In this document: one piece after another, positions 34,601-37,700 of the stretch
Layout of the letters: the number at the start of each line of letters is the position of its first letter
How positions within the stretch are numbered: position 1 is the stretch's first letter
Origin: Leptasterias polaris
Taxonomy: Eukaryota; Echinodermata; Asteroidea; Forcipulatida; Asteriidae
Length of the DNA stretch: 64,000 nucleotides
Direction of reading: 5' to 3'
Assembly (NCBI GenBank): GCA_037783415.1
Contig: JAZGTN010000003.1
Location: 766,501-830,500 of the forward strand
Notes under the pieces: model-generated
Seen by the model: only the letters and a program-made list of their open reading frames with translations
What the model was told of the DNA's origin: nothing
The model's database searches: none
Made by a program: the position numbers and the translations under genes

Positions 34601-37017
34601 TAAAGAACCAAGAACACCTATCATGGAACAGTAGGGATTAACCTTGGTGTTTCTGGTTTACATAGCAAGCACAATTATTTACAAGTTTCCTCAGGCTTGC
34701 GAGCTACAGTGATAAAGTTCACTTTTGAGGCATCATTGGTTTAATTACCAGAAATACATGTATATAATAATAAAAACAATCGGATAACAAAATGTTGAAT
34801 TTTGAAAGACTTTAACCCTTCTGCTGTTTGACACATTTATCATTACTTTTTCATATTATTGTTGCAGACGAAAAAACTCGCCGTGGTACGGCAAGAGAGG
34901 GACAGCATAGCTGAGCAGCTGATGTTAACAGAGACCCACGATAAGCAGACTCCATCCTCTCACCATCTCGTGAACGGAGCCCTGGAGGATGGGCTGCCAC
35001 TCTGGGAGGCACTCAAGTCTTCATCTAAGGTATGCAGGGCATTCAGGTTACCATTTCACAGAGATGCTTTATGCTTACCAGAATAGGGTTACCGGCCAAA
35101 ATACCATGTCACAGGTACAATTTATGACTGGTATGCTGCTCCCTTTTGCTTAGCTGAAAATTGTTAAGCAATGTTTCCTGCTTAAGCAGCTGCATGAAAC
35201 TGGGCCCAGCATGCAGCTGCTTAAACACAAAAAGTAGATTATCACAACAAGGTTATGCCTACCAGTGTAAGGTACATTCCTGGAAAAATTGTACACCACA
35301 GGAAACAAGGTTGTGACTGTACAACACCTACAATTAATAGCAAAAACTGCACGTTCAATGAACCAAGTAAAACATACTCCCGTATTACTCGTGAAAATAC
35401 CTTGACATTTTTTTGCTGTTTTCTCAGCAAGTAGACACTGTTAACATTAAATTTTTTGAAAAATAACATCTATTTAAGTAGACACTGTATACTTTCACTT
35501 CGTACATTTATTGTATCTTTCTTTATAATGTTGCTTGTAAATCAGCATTATGTTGACAAAAACCATTATCAGTGTTACCTTAAAGCCTTTAGTTAATTCA
35601 GTTCTCTGATTTCTTTGACAATAACAGACAGAGATCCTTGAGGTTCTTCAAGAAGAGCTGGAGGAAGCCGGTCGACAGAAGGAGTACCTAGACCAGCTCT
35701 ACACTCTGATGCTGGAGAGGGCTCCGGACCTCCTAGAGGACCTTGAAGTAGACTTTGATGACAGGTCAGTATTATCCTCCATACTGGGATGTGATTTCTC
35801 CGTTTTTAACTGGAAATCTGTTTTGTTTTTGCCCTTCAAAAAGAAATCTGGGTTTTTTTTTGCCCCACCCCTCACCCCCAATTGTTGTTGTTTTTTTTTA
35901 AACTTAAGATCAAATTCATAAAAAAAATAATGATGAAACCATATATATAACGCCCCAGATTGCAGAGTAGGGCTTTTAAAACCAAAGATAAATGTTAGTA
36001 GTGGGCTTCGTGCTCACAAGTTTTCGAGCTAGCAAGCTTTCGCACTTTTGCGCTGAGAGTTCAGGTTTTCTTCAACAGCCTATGATATCCCTGTCCCTAC
36101 CTCAGGGAGTTTTCACTGACGGTCCCTGATTCTGCAGAATGTTTCCTTACAAATAAACCAATCTTTCCATGTTCTGATGAACAAAGTTGAAAATTCCCTG
36201 ATTTTTGAAACTTTTTCCCCATTCGGTTGAATGTCATTCAAAATATCTCCCTGGTTGTTGTACAAAATGCATATGACACCAGAAGCACAAACAGCACACT
36301 GACTGAGGTCAATAAAGACCTTTCATTGCCTGAGAGTTGTGCCTAATGCATAAACATATGCGTGTTTCCGTTGTTTGACCGCCGCGATGGCGTCTAACGC
36401 GAGGGATCTTTTGGGAACACCAAATTCTTGAGCTGGTAGCCATGTTGGTGTTTTGTTTTCTTCCATTCAAACTGTTGTAACCAAACTAAGGCCATGTCCA
36501 AGTTGGCGGCTACGGCTTCTGCTGTTGCTAAGGGTGTTGCCAAAGGCAGCCTATACCTCAACACAGTTTGATGCAGTATGACCAAGCCACAGCCACAGCC
36601 ATAGCCACAAGGAAGGGCAGATTAGTCTGGTTCCTTTCTGTTGGATGAGAATCTGTGTCCATACTTGCTATTTTGTACATGGTACATTACCAAGATTATA
36701 GTCGCAAGGTGAAGGTTTACTGTAAAGCCCAGTTCATACTAACTGCAAATGCGAATGGGAAGCAAATTTTGACGTCACAAAGCTGTTTTCGCTGCGAATG
36801 TTTCGCAGGAGTTGAGCACAAGTCAACTCTTCCGAATTATTCGTTGCGAATTTGTGACCACAAAATTTTTATCACAATCATATTGGCTGGAATTATGAAT
36901 TGGGCTTAATGGTACATTCGGTGATCTTCCAGTGATAGGCTCTTCATATAAAAAGTCTTGTTTGTCTGTCATTTTTCTGTGTGCAGTGAATTATCGGACA
37001 ATGAGGAATTCTGTTAA
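1599..37017 (+). CDS. Coiled-coil/PDZ protein, whole gene span (14 exons)
   Basis: Exons: 1599-1682, 24819-24914, 26331-26438, 27497-27605, 28294-28426, 28726-28870, 29386-29567, 30225-30425, 31815-31887, 33321-33428, 34324-34383, 34868-35029, 35628-35764 and 36987-37017. All introns are GT-AG and phases match throughout, giving 1,629 nt (542 residues plus stop). The product is mostly charged, Gln/Glu/Lys-rich helix (coiled coil, residues about 20-235), then a PDZ-like fold (about 243-316), then more coiled coil to about 490 and an acidic C-terminus ending DNEEFC. The GLGF-type loop of the PDZ domain reads GWDF (residues 256-259). No signal peptide or membrane segment is visible, so a cytoplasmic scaffold or adaptor is inferred. 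The start is unsettled: the Met that opens the 24819 exon could be initiator, or the ORF could continue upstream. I do not recognise the orthologue. Confidence 0.7.
2303..2470. mobile_element. Shorter MITE of the GGGCCCAATTT family
   Basis: GGGCCCAATTTTATTGAGCT, internal ACCATTTTTGACTGGT, then CTTCAAAGCAGCTCTATTTG. The right end is decayed. Confidence 0.6.
2564..2993. mobile_element. TTAA-target MITE
   Basis: TTAA at 2564-2567 and 2990-2993. The subterminal motif TACAGGATTGGTA on the left is inverted as TACCAATCCTGTA on the right. The internal block CAAATTTTCACAGGTTTGTT is shared with the other family members. The left boundary is slightly ambiguous because a second TTAA lies 11 bp further in. 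Confidence 0.65.
3548..3776. repeat. Tandem repeat of about 23 bp
   Basis: Degenerate copies of ATAGTACCACCATAATCAGA. They resume at 4610-4645 after the hAT-like element, so the array was split by that insertion. A single related unit sits in similar flanks near 965-1030. Confidence 0.75.
3769..4617. mobile_element. hAT-like non-autonomous element with 8 bp TSD
   Basis: The element is 3777-4609 (833 bp), with terminal inverted repeats CAGTGTTGTA / TACAACACTG. The 8 bp flank CCATAATC is present at 3769-3776 and again at 4610-4617. Near each end are tandem ACTCGG hexamers (GACTCGGACTCGGACTCG). There is no transposase ORF. It inserted into the ACCATAATCAGAGATA tandem repeat, which continues on both sides. 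Confidence 0.85.
4783..4990. repeat. Dispersed MITE-like repeat (AGGCCTGGAATT family)
   Basis: ACAGGCCTGATACTTCA on the left and GAAATATCAGGTCTGC on the right. The block GCCTCCATGCCCCTGGCCAT inside is duplicated. Confidence 0.6.
5044..5049 (-). promoter_or_regulatory. Poly(A) signal of the first FReD gene
   Basis: AATAAA on the minus strand, about 125 bp beyond the stop codon of the 5173-6183 gene, in the expected place for a short 3' UTR. Confidence 0.5.
5173..6183 (-). CDS. Secreted PAN/apple + fibrinogen-C domain lectin (FReD protein)
   Basis: An intronless 336-residue ORF. Residues 1-26 are a hydrophobic signal peptide. Residues about 29-108 form a Cys-rich PAN/apple-like domain (C...YIICVSYCHSDCNCQSVNYD...CGLNN). 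Residues 120-336 form a full fibrinogen C-terminal domain: CNDLMQAG, VYCDMD...GGWIVIQRR, the WTDYRDGFG block, EFWLGND and WAEYGQF. The calcium-site-like DRDND and the WWYKDCHKSSLNG / GHGIQWDSWKG / CTMKI end blocks are also present. Known fibrinogen-related lectins of invertebrates bind acetylated or sialylated glycans in innate immunity; that role is inferred here. It is one of four related minus-strand copies. The first Met of the MMM start has little sequence ahead of it to decide the start. Confidence 0.93.
   Translation of the reverse strand: MMMESKCKAAFIIYMLSVFVGYKVVAYPCDNYEVMTREFLSAENKVLQKTPYRTVTTQSYIICVSYCHSDCNCQSVNYDIQGQLCGLNNITRAQYPSNFITHYGMVYFDGDKSTAQVTKFTCNDLMQAGHRASGIYTIYPGRNISNPMQVYCDMDNGSGGWIVIQRRMNGSVNFYRKWTDYRDGFGDLAREFWLGNDNIHLLTESGGTWRLGVQLADWENGTAWAEYGQFSITDESDLYTLHVGDFSTDSSAGDSMTFHNGMKFSTRDRDNDDSNGNCANWYGGGAWWYKDCHKSSLNGKYYTSAVQNQGHGIQWDSWKGNLYSLKGCTMKIIPNF
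6300..7170. other. No gene seen
   Basis: AT-rich interval upstream of the first FReD gene. Reading frames of up to about 110 codons show no recognisable domain. The start of the neighbouring LINE ORF1 remnant lies further right. Confidence 0.5.
7180..7551 (-). pseudogene. Decayed LINE ORF1-like remnant
   Basis: The minus strand begins MASNGEMCRGKESGMKESAD and continues as coiled coil (ISELKNQLESVEG, stop, RLESVACDMKRKLDKIID...), later EYSR-stop-NNVCIFGKP. The EYSRRNN-type motif after a coiled coil resembles L1-type ORF1. Several in-frame stops show it is dead. No ORF2 was found next to it. Confidence 0.45.
7560..8190. other. No gene seen
   Basis: AT-rich, with no long open frame and no recognisable repeat. 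Confidence 0.5.
8280..8471. repeat. Tandem duplication, 2 x 96 bp
   Basis: The unit starting GAAAAATAGCTC(C/G)TTATTGT is repeated with a 96 bp period and about two mismatches. The minus strand is open through it, but only because the unit length is a multiple of three. Confidence 0.9.
8610..8975 (+). repeat. tRNA-derived SINE
   Basis: Has a GAGTGTGGGTTCAAAATCCC B-box-like segment, then the shared body CTTGTGTCCTTAAGCAAGAT, TTTTGGATGGGACGTAGA and AAGTTCACTTTTTGGGCATC, and an AATAATAAT tail. The same body is at 34442-34780. Confidence 0.75.
9419..9762 (-). pseudogene. Truncated, frameshifted PAN-FReD paralogue
   Basis: From the ATG at 9762 the minus strand encodes a signal peptide (MEGKGVSLSLLLLTCFTLAS). 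Near 9686-9690 it has two extra bases (GTGTGT where the intact paralogue has GTGT), which throws the PAN domain out of frame. The PAN domain (CGSLRSITLYAASNWKLEDS to CELNNSTHAEY) then reads open in another frame to a stop at 9419. No fibrinogen domain follows. It is closely related to the 21126 and 15204 copies. A conserved TATA-like element remains upstream. Most likely a pseudogene, but an edited or spliced PAN-only transcript cannot be excluded. Confidence 0.8.
9808..9814 (-). promoter_or_regulatory. TATA box of the FReD relic
   Basis: TATAAAA on the minus strand, 46 bp upstream of the relic's ATG. Spacing and flanks (TATACCCCCAAAAAC on the + strand) match the TATA of the intact 21126-22190 gene. 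Confidence 0.55.
10437..10575 (-). repeat. Fragment of the TTAA MITE family
   Basis: Reverse-oriented partial copy: ATTGGTAATTGCCAAAGACC, then AACAAACCTGTGACAGTTTA and CTCAATCGGTC, matching the right half of the 46.2 kb MITE. Confidence 0.5.
11340..11588. mobile_element. Inverted-repeat MITE (GGGCCCAATTTCATAG family)
   Basis: GGGCCCAATTTCATAGAG on the left, CTCTATGATACTGGGCCC on the right. The interior (AAGGCGGCCACCTTGGGC...) matches the reverse complement of the 553-830 copy. Confidence 0.8.
11620..11935 (+). repeat. Satellite-like array, same family as 12.3-13.0 kb
   Basis: About five more diverged copies of the GAAGGCTAGGATAG / TTTTCCCTGC / TTACTTTTAAAGCTACTTTG unit. It is separated from the main array by one duplicated flanking block. 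Confidence 0.8.
12195..12258 (+). pseudogene. Tiny LINE ORF2 tail remnant
   Basis: YNSLESFSKDKLQTHLFKES and a stop, the usual final residues of CR1/L2 ORF2. Too short to classify further. Confidence 0.4.
12325..12990 (+). repeat. Satellite-like array, about 66 bp unit
   Basis: About ten diverged tandem copies with the pattern GGCTAGGATAGCAATTTATA, then AGTTTTCCCGGCTGACCGTT, then ACTTCTAAAGCTACTTTGTC and CAGAA. The copies differ by substitutions and short deletions. Confidence 0.9.
13400..13735. other. No gene seen
   Basis: AT-rich transition between the block duplications and the GAATT-rich tract. Confidence 0.5.
13735..14230. repeat. GAATT-rich low-complexity/microsatellite tract
   Basis: Long imperfect (GAATT)n/(AATTGA)n sequence with GGAATGGAAT runs. 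A 75-80 bp block (GAATTGTATTGAAACAAATT then GATATGAAAGTTTATAA) is duplicated within it. Confidence 0.9.
14505..14672. repeat. Dispersed repeat (CCCTGATT family)
   Basis: CAGAGCTGCCAACTCTCACT on the left, GTTGACAGCTCTGTTATA on the right (inverse ends), with repeated CTCCCTGATT motifs. A decayed relative is at 36108-36272 in a PDZ gene intron. Confidence 0.5.
15204..15612 (-). pseudogene. Truncated, frameshifted PAN-FReD paralogue
   Basis: The ATG at 15612 starts a signal peptide (MEGAGHFSTPLKIVLMLTCF) that runs in frame into the PAN domain (TLQTPCSSLRSIRLYAASHW). One extra C in the run at 15453-15455 (CTCCCGAAG versus CTCCGAAG in the 9.4 kb copy) shifts the frame mid-domain. The remainder (RQPARSAVSCASICLSEPQC to CELNNSTHAEY) continues in the next frame and stops at 15204 after a short linker. 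The fibrinogen domain is absent. The lesion differs from that of the 9.4 kb copy, so the two were broken independently. Confidence 0.82.
16118..16345. repeat. Dispersed repeat (GGGGCTC...GTGATGCAC...AGAGTCCTTA)
   Basis: AAAAGGGGCTCTAAGGTTAA, CAGTTTTGTGATGCAC, CAGTTTTGCGATGCAC and TAGAGTCCTTATTAAAG. Related blocks are at 20840-20985, 23115-23530 and around 5066. The LINE at 16.6-20.8 kb lies between two such blocks. Confidence 0.5.
16645..16915 (-). pseudogene. Inverted 5' part of LINE ORF1
   Basis: Read on the minus strand, this stretch is open and encodes an L1-ORF1-like segment: a helical stretch (VIASLEKDVRHLSERLSEQE), then QYSRRNCLIVHGIPE, then DRTHRIGPRLD and RPIVVKFVDY. In other elements this order is coiled coil plus RNA-binding domain. 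It breaks off at VDY, exactly where the + strand piece at 16929 begins (VDYNSRAAFYHV). Confidence 0.8.
16929..17156 (+). pseudogene. 3' part of LINE ORF1
   Basis: An open frame on the + strand, VDYNSRAAFYHVRAKFKG... to ...IVASKEDLQKL and a stop. It is the C-terminal domain of an L1-like ORF1 nucleic-acid-binding protein. Its N-terminal half is present upstream in reverse orientation. ORF2 follows about 315 bp downstream. Confidence 0.8.
17472..20480 (+). CDS. Non-LTR retrotransposon ORF2: AP endonuclease + reverse transcriptase
   Basis: An intact 1,002-residue ORF. An N-terminal apurinic-type endonuclease spans about residues 50-275 (LLHMNIRSLPKN, GLSETWL, GGVAFYI, ISGDFNINLL, DNIFCN, SDISDHFPVF). 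The reverse transcriptase spans about 520-800: NNYRPISILTTFSKILERI, YGFRENHSTCHAI, FLDLSKAFDTIDH, GVPQGSILGPLLFSIYINDF, and the catalytic FADD near residue 727. A C-terminal segment of LINE type ends ...LKLLLLEKYCSQ. Motifs fit the CR1/L2 part of the Jockey superfamily. The protein nicks target DNA and primes reverse transcription there. No stop or frameshift is visible, so the copy is young; its ORF1 is not intact. Confidence 0.95.
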   Translation: MNADLSHNVDESFVYEGLDPVIDPNNHNHQNFSCGYFNESNLNTTFNFNNHSNFSLLHMNIRSLPKNFDRMLNYLHSLHLEFSVIGLSETWLKHCDVPFNIYSIPGYQLETINRTNKVGGGVAFYISTDLRYSVRRDLSCSSNSLESIFIEVENPNNKKIIAGVIYRPPSTSFNDFILTLQDLQDRISVENKYCLISGDFNINLLTVDDHSQTQEFMDSMFAHSYLPLIDKPTRITPTSATLIDNIFCNILPSPNSGILVSDISDHFPVFTFFSFKAKTHSYVPGIYFRKTTDANLRRLKSALDSCDWSVVFNTDNPNVSFNKFMNICNNLYERIIPLIRTNNYNRKTQSRSKWITPALLKSINYKNRLYRKYLSCPSHINRLKYTRYKNSLTTILRSAKQHYFTRKFNKEKNNIKNTWKIINSVLKNSSSSEVPSIKINNQCTNDPLLIAEYYNDYFVNIGSKLANQIPPCDSNYHDYLHNSNPFSIFFDPVTEHELYIIVSNLTNKQSSGHDTITSAIIKAMFPAISKPLAFIMNLSLSTGIVPDSMKIAKVVPVFKKGDSQLVNNYRPISILTTFSKILERIIYVRTSRFLTRHNILSDTQYGFRENHSTCHAILQLINTIITGHEQSSHTLGIFLDLSKAFDTIDHDILLGKLSFYGIRGIALEWFRNYLTNRKQFVLFKDNQSLPKELVCGVPQGSILGPLLFSIYINDFEKSSSTLSFILFADDSNLFYSHNNLGTLVNVINTELISVSKWIKANKLSLNIDKTCFMLFSNTASSIPTDILYDNYPVNQTNCTKFLGLFIDEKLSWKCHVNYLCKLISRNIGIINKLKYCFPSDILYNIYNALILPYISYGILAWGNTSSCLSNRIFVLQKRALRVIDRAEFRAHSNPLFFNHNTLKINDMYSLQLGMFMHQLVAHKLPNSFEQMFVTNANIHQYYTRQFNDLHVPFIHTALAKKFVIYQGTTYWNSLSQALRSISSRFLFKKKLKLLLLEKYCSQ
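21126..22190 (-). CDS. Secreted PAN/apple + fibrinogen-C domain lectin (FReD protein)
   Basis: An intronless gene. The ORF is open to 22256, but a TATA box at 22235-22241 places the cap site downstream of that codon, so the Met at 22190 (MDGREVFARS...) is the likely start, giving 354 residues. A signal peptide (about 27 residues) is followed by a PAN domain (TPCGSLRS to CELNNSTYNDQ), a Ser/Thr/Pro-containing linker of about 40 residues, then a complete fibrinogen C domain. Landmarks of that domain are CKEFQDAG, VNCDLETAGGGWIIIQRR, GELWLGND, WAEYGSFSL, DMDN at the calcium site, CTNKFGGSPWWYGSC and HHGIQWHSWKG. The predicted product is an extracellular pattern-recognition lectin. It is closest to the two relics at 9.4 and 15.4 kb and more distant from the 5.2 kb gene. 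Confidence 0.93.
   Translation of the reverse strand: MDGREVFARSVQTVFMLICCSGVTTALQTPCGSLRSFTFYTATNRELESSTLRRQTARSAISCASICHSEPACRSVNYHLDDYLCELNNSTYNDQPLNLSMYTGGMYMDGNADTPTFSVMSTQVENTSPAGHEPQREPFKSCKEFQDAGNTANAIVMIAPPGLDTGVLVNCDLETAGGGWIIIQRRLDGTVDFDKNWLEYLNGFGSPQGELWLGNDIIQRLIAKGSWKLRIEMVDWDNNQAWAEYGSFSLTGDLYNIKIDQYNTNSTAGDSMLQHKKQPFSTKDMDNGGGACTNKFGGSPWWYGSCKNIFSALNGFYSNTSSVLPHHGIQWHSWKGSTYSLKMCSMKITENLPA
22235..22241 (-). promoter_or_regulatory. TATA box of the 21126-22190 FReD gene
   Basis: TATAAAA on the minus strand, 45 bp upstream of the chosen ATG. Spacing and flanking bases are nearly the same upstream of the 9.4 kb relic, which supports both the promoter and the start choice. Confidence 0.6.
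22260..22620. other. FReD upstream region, no gene seen
   Basis: Upstream of the 21126-22190 FReD gene. Contains a GGGGGTGGGGGTGGGGGT run near 22440. No other TATA or exon recognised. Confidence 0.5.
22623..22830 (+). repeat. tRNA-derived SINE fragment
   Basis: TGGCTGAGCAGTCAAGCGCT, then AGAGTGTGGGTTCGCTCCAG and TTGGGACGTAAAACCATAAG. 5' half of the same SINE family. Confidence 0.7.
24028..24125. repeat. Decayed relic of the ACTCGG-rich hAT-like family
   Basis: GACTCAAGTC, CTTGACTTGAGTCACG, AAAAGACTCAAACTTGTC and ATCATGACTCAGACTC parallel the interior of the 3777-4609 element. Ends are not identifiable. Confidence 0.4.
24157..24295. repeat. Decayed short copy of the GACTGTGCAAG TIR element
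   Basis: Left AATAGACTGTGAGACTGTGT and ATTCGAACATC; right AATACGTGCAAGACTTGCAC and GGTCTATT. It is about 140 bp, an internal-deletion derivative of the 46.9 kb element. Confidence 0.5.
24819..24914 (+). CDS. Coiled-coil/PDZ gene exon (possible start exon)
   Basis: A 96 nt exon follows TGATGCAG and ends CTC|GTAAGT, phase 0 to 0. Its first codon is ATG (MATIEESLH...). This may be the initiator if upstream exons are untranslated, or an internal Met if the 1599 exon is coding. The content is polar and Ser/Gln/Lys-rich. Confidence 0.65.
25735..25940 (-). repeat. tRNA-derived SINE fragment
   Basis: On the minus strand: TGGCCGAGTGGTCAAGCGCA, then GAGTGCGGGTTTGAGTCCC and CTTAACCATTATTGCTTCAT. In a PDZ gene intron, antisense. 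Confidence 0.7.
26331..26438 (+). CDS. Coiled-coil/PDZ gene exon
   Basis: A 108 nt exon, phase 0 to 0, between CTGTCTGTACAG and CAG|GTATTC. It encodes 36 residues of strong heptad character (ETKQKDATIEALRQENKLLQ), a classic coiled coil. A long C/T-rich tract lies just upstream of the acceptor. Confidence 0.85.
27497..27605 (+). CDS. Coiled-coil/PDZ gene exon
   Basis: A 109 nt exon between TTTGTAG and TCTG|GTAAGC, entered in phase 0 and left in phase 1. It encodes ALVQKALSQLEQTYKRN followed by a basic stretch, continuing the N-terminal coiled coil. Confidence 0.85.
27945..28085 (-). repeat. tRNA-derived SINE fragment
   Basis: On the minus strand: TCACGGCCGAGCGATCTAGT, then GGGTTCAAATCCCTGTCATG and GTCCTTGAGCAAGACACTTA. 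In a PDZ gene intron. Confidence 0.7.
28294..28426 (+). CDS. Coiled-coil/PDZ gene exon
   Basis: A 133 nt exon between TGTATTTCAG and ACAG|GTAAGG, phase 1 in and phase 2 out. It encodes a helical, Gln-rich segment (FQSRLKQIGEEIDNKKLN, then a poly-Gln run). Both phases match the neighbouring exons. Confidence 0.85.
28726..28870 (+). CDS. Coiled-coil/PDZ gene exon
   Basis: A 145 nt exon between TGTCTTTAG and GAGAGG|GTAAGA, phase 2 in and phase 0 out. It encodes Glu/Gln-rich coiled coil (MQEAELEYRVTQEETSM, then LEVALVDHQAAAER), the last coiled-coil block before the PDZ domain. Confidence 0.85.
28996..29080 (+). pseudogene. LINE ORF2 C-terminal fragment in an intron
   Basis: The + strand reads TVWNSLPVTAFPASHYLSQF, then KCNINSCLY, the LWNSLP...FK.L...L pattern of LINE ORF2 tails. 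It sits in the intron before the first PDZ exon. Confidence 0.5.
29386..29567 (+). CDS. Coiled-coil/PDZ gene exon: first half of the PDZ domain
   Basis: A 182 nt exon between TTCTTTTTCAG and GACAG|GTATGG, phase 0 in and phase 2 out. It encodes the first strands of a PDZ-like domain, with NGWDFSLAAN at the carboxylate-binding loop and GAVVQRCTKDAGLNIGDR as the strand/helix-A/turn segment that usually precedes the VNG motif. The loop is not a canonical GLGF, so ligand binding may be unusual or lost. Confidence 0.85.
29618..29783. repeat. Dispersed MITE-like repeat (AGGCCTGGAATT family)
   Basis: AGGCCTGGAATTTCATC on the left and TAATTCTGGGCC on the right, with internal AAGGGGCACCAAGGCCAAGA and GGCCATGGCCTCAGTGGCCC. 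Relatives are at 39046-39207, 4783-4990 and 1222-1380. Confidence 0.6.
30000..30072 (+). repeat. 21 bp tandem repeat, about 3.5 copies
   Basis: ATTGGTGGATACGTTGTGAA-type units in the intron following the exon ending at 29567. Confidence 0.9.
30225..30425 (+). CDS. Coiled-coil/PDZ gene exon: second half of the PDZ domain
   Basis: A 201 nt exon between CTCCTTCAG and ACGAG|GTTTGT, phase 2 in and phase 2 out. It completes the PDZ fold: LVELNGENV (the conserved ...VNG... turn), a helix with His in SLSEIKHTL, and the last strand LQMVLLRE. A new coiled coil follows (EELYRLQQRLDATQ). Splitting a PDZ domain at the GDR/L junction is common in animal PDZ genes. Confidence 0.85.
30963..31494 (+). repeat. 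38 bp minisatellite, 14 copies
   Basis: Units start every 38 bp from 30963 to 31457 and read AAGCTACAATCAGTCAAATA then ACTCTGCAAACAGACTCA. The copies are essentially identical until the last 8 bases of the final unit. Both flanks carry ACACTCACTAAGCTACAATC. It lies in the intron between the exons at 30225 and 31815. Confidence 0.97.
31815..31887 (+). CDS. Coiled-coil/PDZ gene exon
   Basis: A 73 nt exon between TGTTTGCAG and ACTCAG|GTACAA, phase 2 in and phase 0 out. It encodes LKDFESQARQAAQLQSTVQK, a coiled coil. The intron before it contains the 38 bp minisatellite. Confidence 0.8.
32041..32210. mobile_element. Shorter MITE of the GGGCCCAATTT family
   Basis: CATAGAGCTGCTTAAGC on the left, ACAGCTGTATGAAATCGGGCC on the right, with the internal GTACCATTTGTGACTGGTAT block shared with the 2.3 kb and 35.1 kb copies. 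Confidence 0.65.
32332..32482. mobile_element. MITE of the GGGgcCGATTTCAC family
   Basis: GGGGTCGATTTCACAAAGCA on the left and GCTTTTTGTGAAATCGAGCC on the right are inverted repeats. It lies in an intron of the PDZ gene. Confidence 0.75.
32740..33300 (-). mobile_element. 5'-truncated LINE fragment in an intron
   Basis: The minus strand encodes LAWKAMNDRAPPYLKEILSP, then TRNLRSTNQLLLTVPKT, then FSVSAPTLWNSLPLHIRATK to a stop at 32957. This is the usual C-terminus of CR1/L2-type ORF2. It ends in a (TAA)n tail at 32740-32758. It lies in the intron between the exons at 31815 and 33321, antisense to the PDZ gene. Confidence 0.85.
33321..33428 (+). CDS. Coiled-coil/PDZ gene exon
   Basis: A 108 nt exon, phase 0 to 0, between TTTTTTGTGTAG and CTACAG|GTTGGT. 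It encodes 36 residues (EMRSAEFAQQLRDGDEQDQT...) of charged coiled coil. It has the same length as the 26331 exon. Confidence 0.8.
33455..33690 (+). repeat. Second tRNA-derived SINE family
   Basis: CTCTCGGACCCCGGTTTAAG, then GTGGATTGGGTTTTCAGTCC, ATTCCTCCCAAATC and AAAATCCTTGGCTTCACAGC. It is paralogous to 54850-55110 and lies in a PDZ gene intron 26 bp after an exon. Confidence 0.75.
34324..34383 (+). CDS. Coiled-coil/PDZ gene exon
   Basis: A 60 nt exon, phase 0 to 0, between TTTTGTTTAG and GAAAAG|GTGAGG. It encodes MEVIKLKETICRLENTLDEK, a short leucine-rich heptad segment. Confidence 0.8.
34442..34780 (+). repeat. tRNA-derived SINE, most complete copy
   Basis: The head TGGCCGAGTGGTTAAGAGCA is a tRNA A-box region, followed by the family body (CTTCGGATGGGACATTAAGC, GCACGTTAAAGAACC, AAAGTTCACTTTTGAGGCAT) and a TATAATAATAAAAAC tail. 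It lies in the PDZ gene intron before the exon at 34868. The tail is like that of the local CR1/L2 LINEs. Confidence 0.8.
34868..35029 (+). CDS. Coiled-coil/PDZ gene exon
   Basis: A 162 nt exon, phase 0 to 0, between TTATTGTTGCAG and TCTAAG|GTATGC. It starts as helix (KKLAVVRQERDSIAEQL), then a His/Ser/Pro linker, then GLPLWEALKSSSK. This is where the coiled coil is interrupted. Confidence 0.8.
35046..35206. mobile_element. Shorter MITE of the GGGCCCAATTT family
   Basis: ATTTCACAGAGATGCTTTAT on the left, GCTGCATGAAACTGGGCCC on the right, internal ATTTATGACTGGTATGCTGC. It begins 16 bp after the donor of the exon ending at 35029. Confidence 0.65.
35628..35764 (+). CDS. Coiled-coil/PDZ gene exon
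   Basis: A 137 nt exon between GACAATAACAG and GACAG|GTCAGT, phase 0 in and phase 2 out. It encodes ILEVLQEELEEAGRQKEYL, then LYTLMLERAPDLLEDLEVDF, an amphipathic leucine-rich helix turning acidic. Confidence 0.8.
36715..36850. repeat. Dispersed repeat (GTTCATACT...GCGAATGCGAA family)
   Basis: GTAAAGCCCAGTTCATACTA, then GCAAATGCGAATGGGAAGC and GTTGCGAATTTGTG. A relative is at 27640-27770 (GTAAAACCTGGTTCATACCT ... GAAGTATGACCCAGCC). Confidence 0.5.
36987..37017 (+). CDS. Coiled-coil/PDZ gene terminal exon
   Basis: The acceptor TCTGTGTGCAG is followed by 31 nt, phase 2 in, encoding ELSDNEEFC and then TAA. The very short last coding exon gives an acidic C-terminus. The following 1 kb or so is probably 3' UTR. 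Confidence 0.75.
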
Positions 37018-37314
37018 TGTGGATCATGACAGTGCAATGGGACATCAGTAAACCACGCTGTACTTTCACGTAAGATAAAACAACTATGTGTTCTTCTGTA
37101 AATATGAATTTGCAAATCACGTAATATTAGTTCCGTAATTTATATAAATATATTTTTACAAAGACTTTTATACTTTTATATCTTGTACCGGTACTGTAAA
37201 TTTTTAAGAGTATAGCCAAATTTGTATAATACGTGTACCAGTGTTTCCATGTTTGTGTAGAACCATTCTGATAAAATATTAGGTTGTATGGGAGCAGTTC
37301 AAAGTTTATGAACA

Positions 37315-37700
37315 CAGTGAGTGTTCCGTTGGGAACACTTGATATGTTTCATTGGGAACACTTCATACGTTTCGTTTGGAACACTTCTGTTCTGTTGGGA
37401 ATACCTGCCATGTTTCAATGGGCACACATGAAGTGTTTGGTTGTGATCAAATACTATTTTGTATGGGAGCAGTTCAGAGTTTGTGAAATGTTCTGTTGGG
37501 AACACTTAAAATTTTCTGGTCATTGGGAACACTTGAAGTGTTTCATTGGGAATATTTGAAATGTTCTGTTGGGAACACCTGAAAAGTTCTTCTGGAGACA
37601 TCGGAAACGACCATCTGCGTTTGAAATGTTCAGTTGGGAACTCAAAATTACAACATTCCATTTGGAACCCTTAATTCTGTGGGAATCAGTTGAAACATTC
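37315..37700 (+). repeat. Degenerate repeat of about 26 bp in the presumed 3' UTR
   Basis: About twelve variants of TTCCGTTGGGAACACTTGAA/ATGTTTC, spaced 24-30 bp apart, a few hundred bases after the PDZ gene stop codon. Confidence 0.8.
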
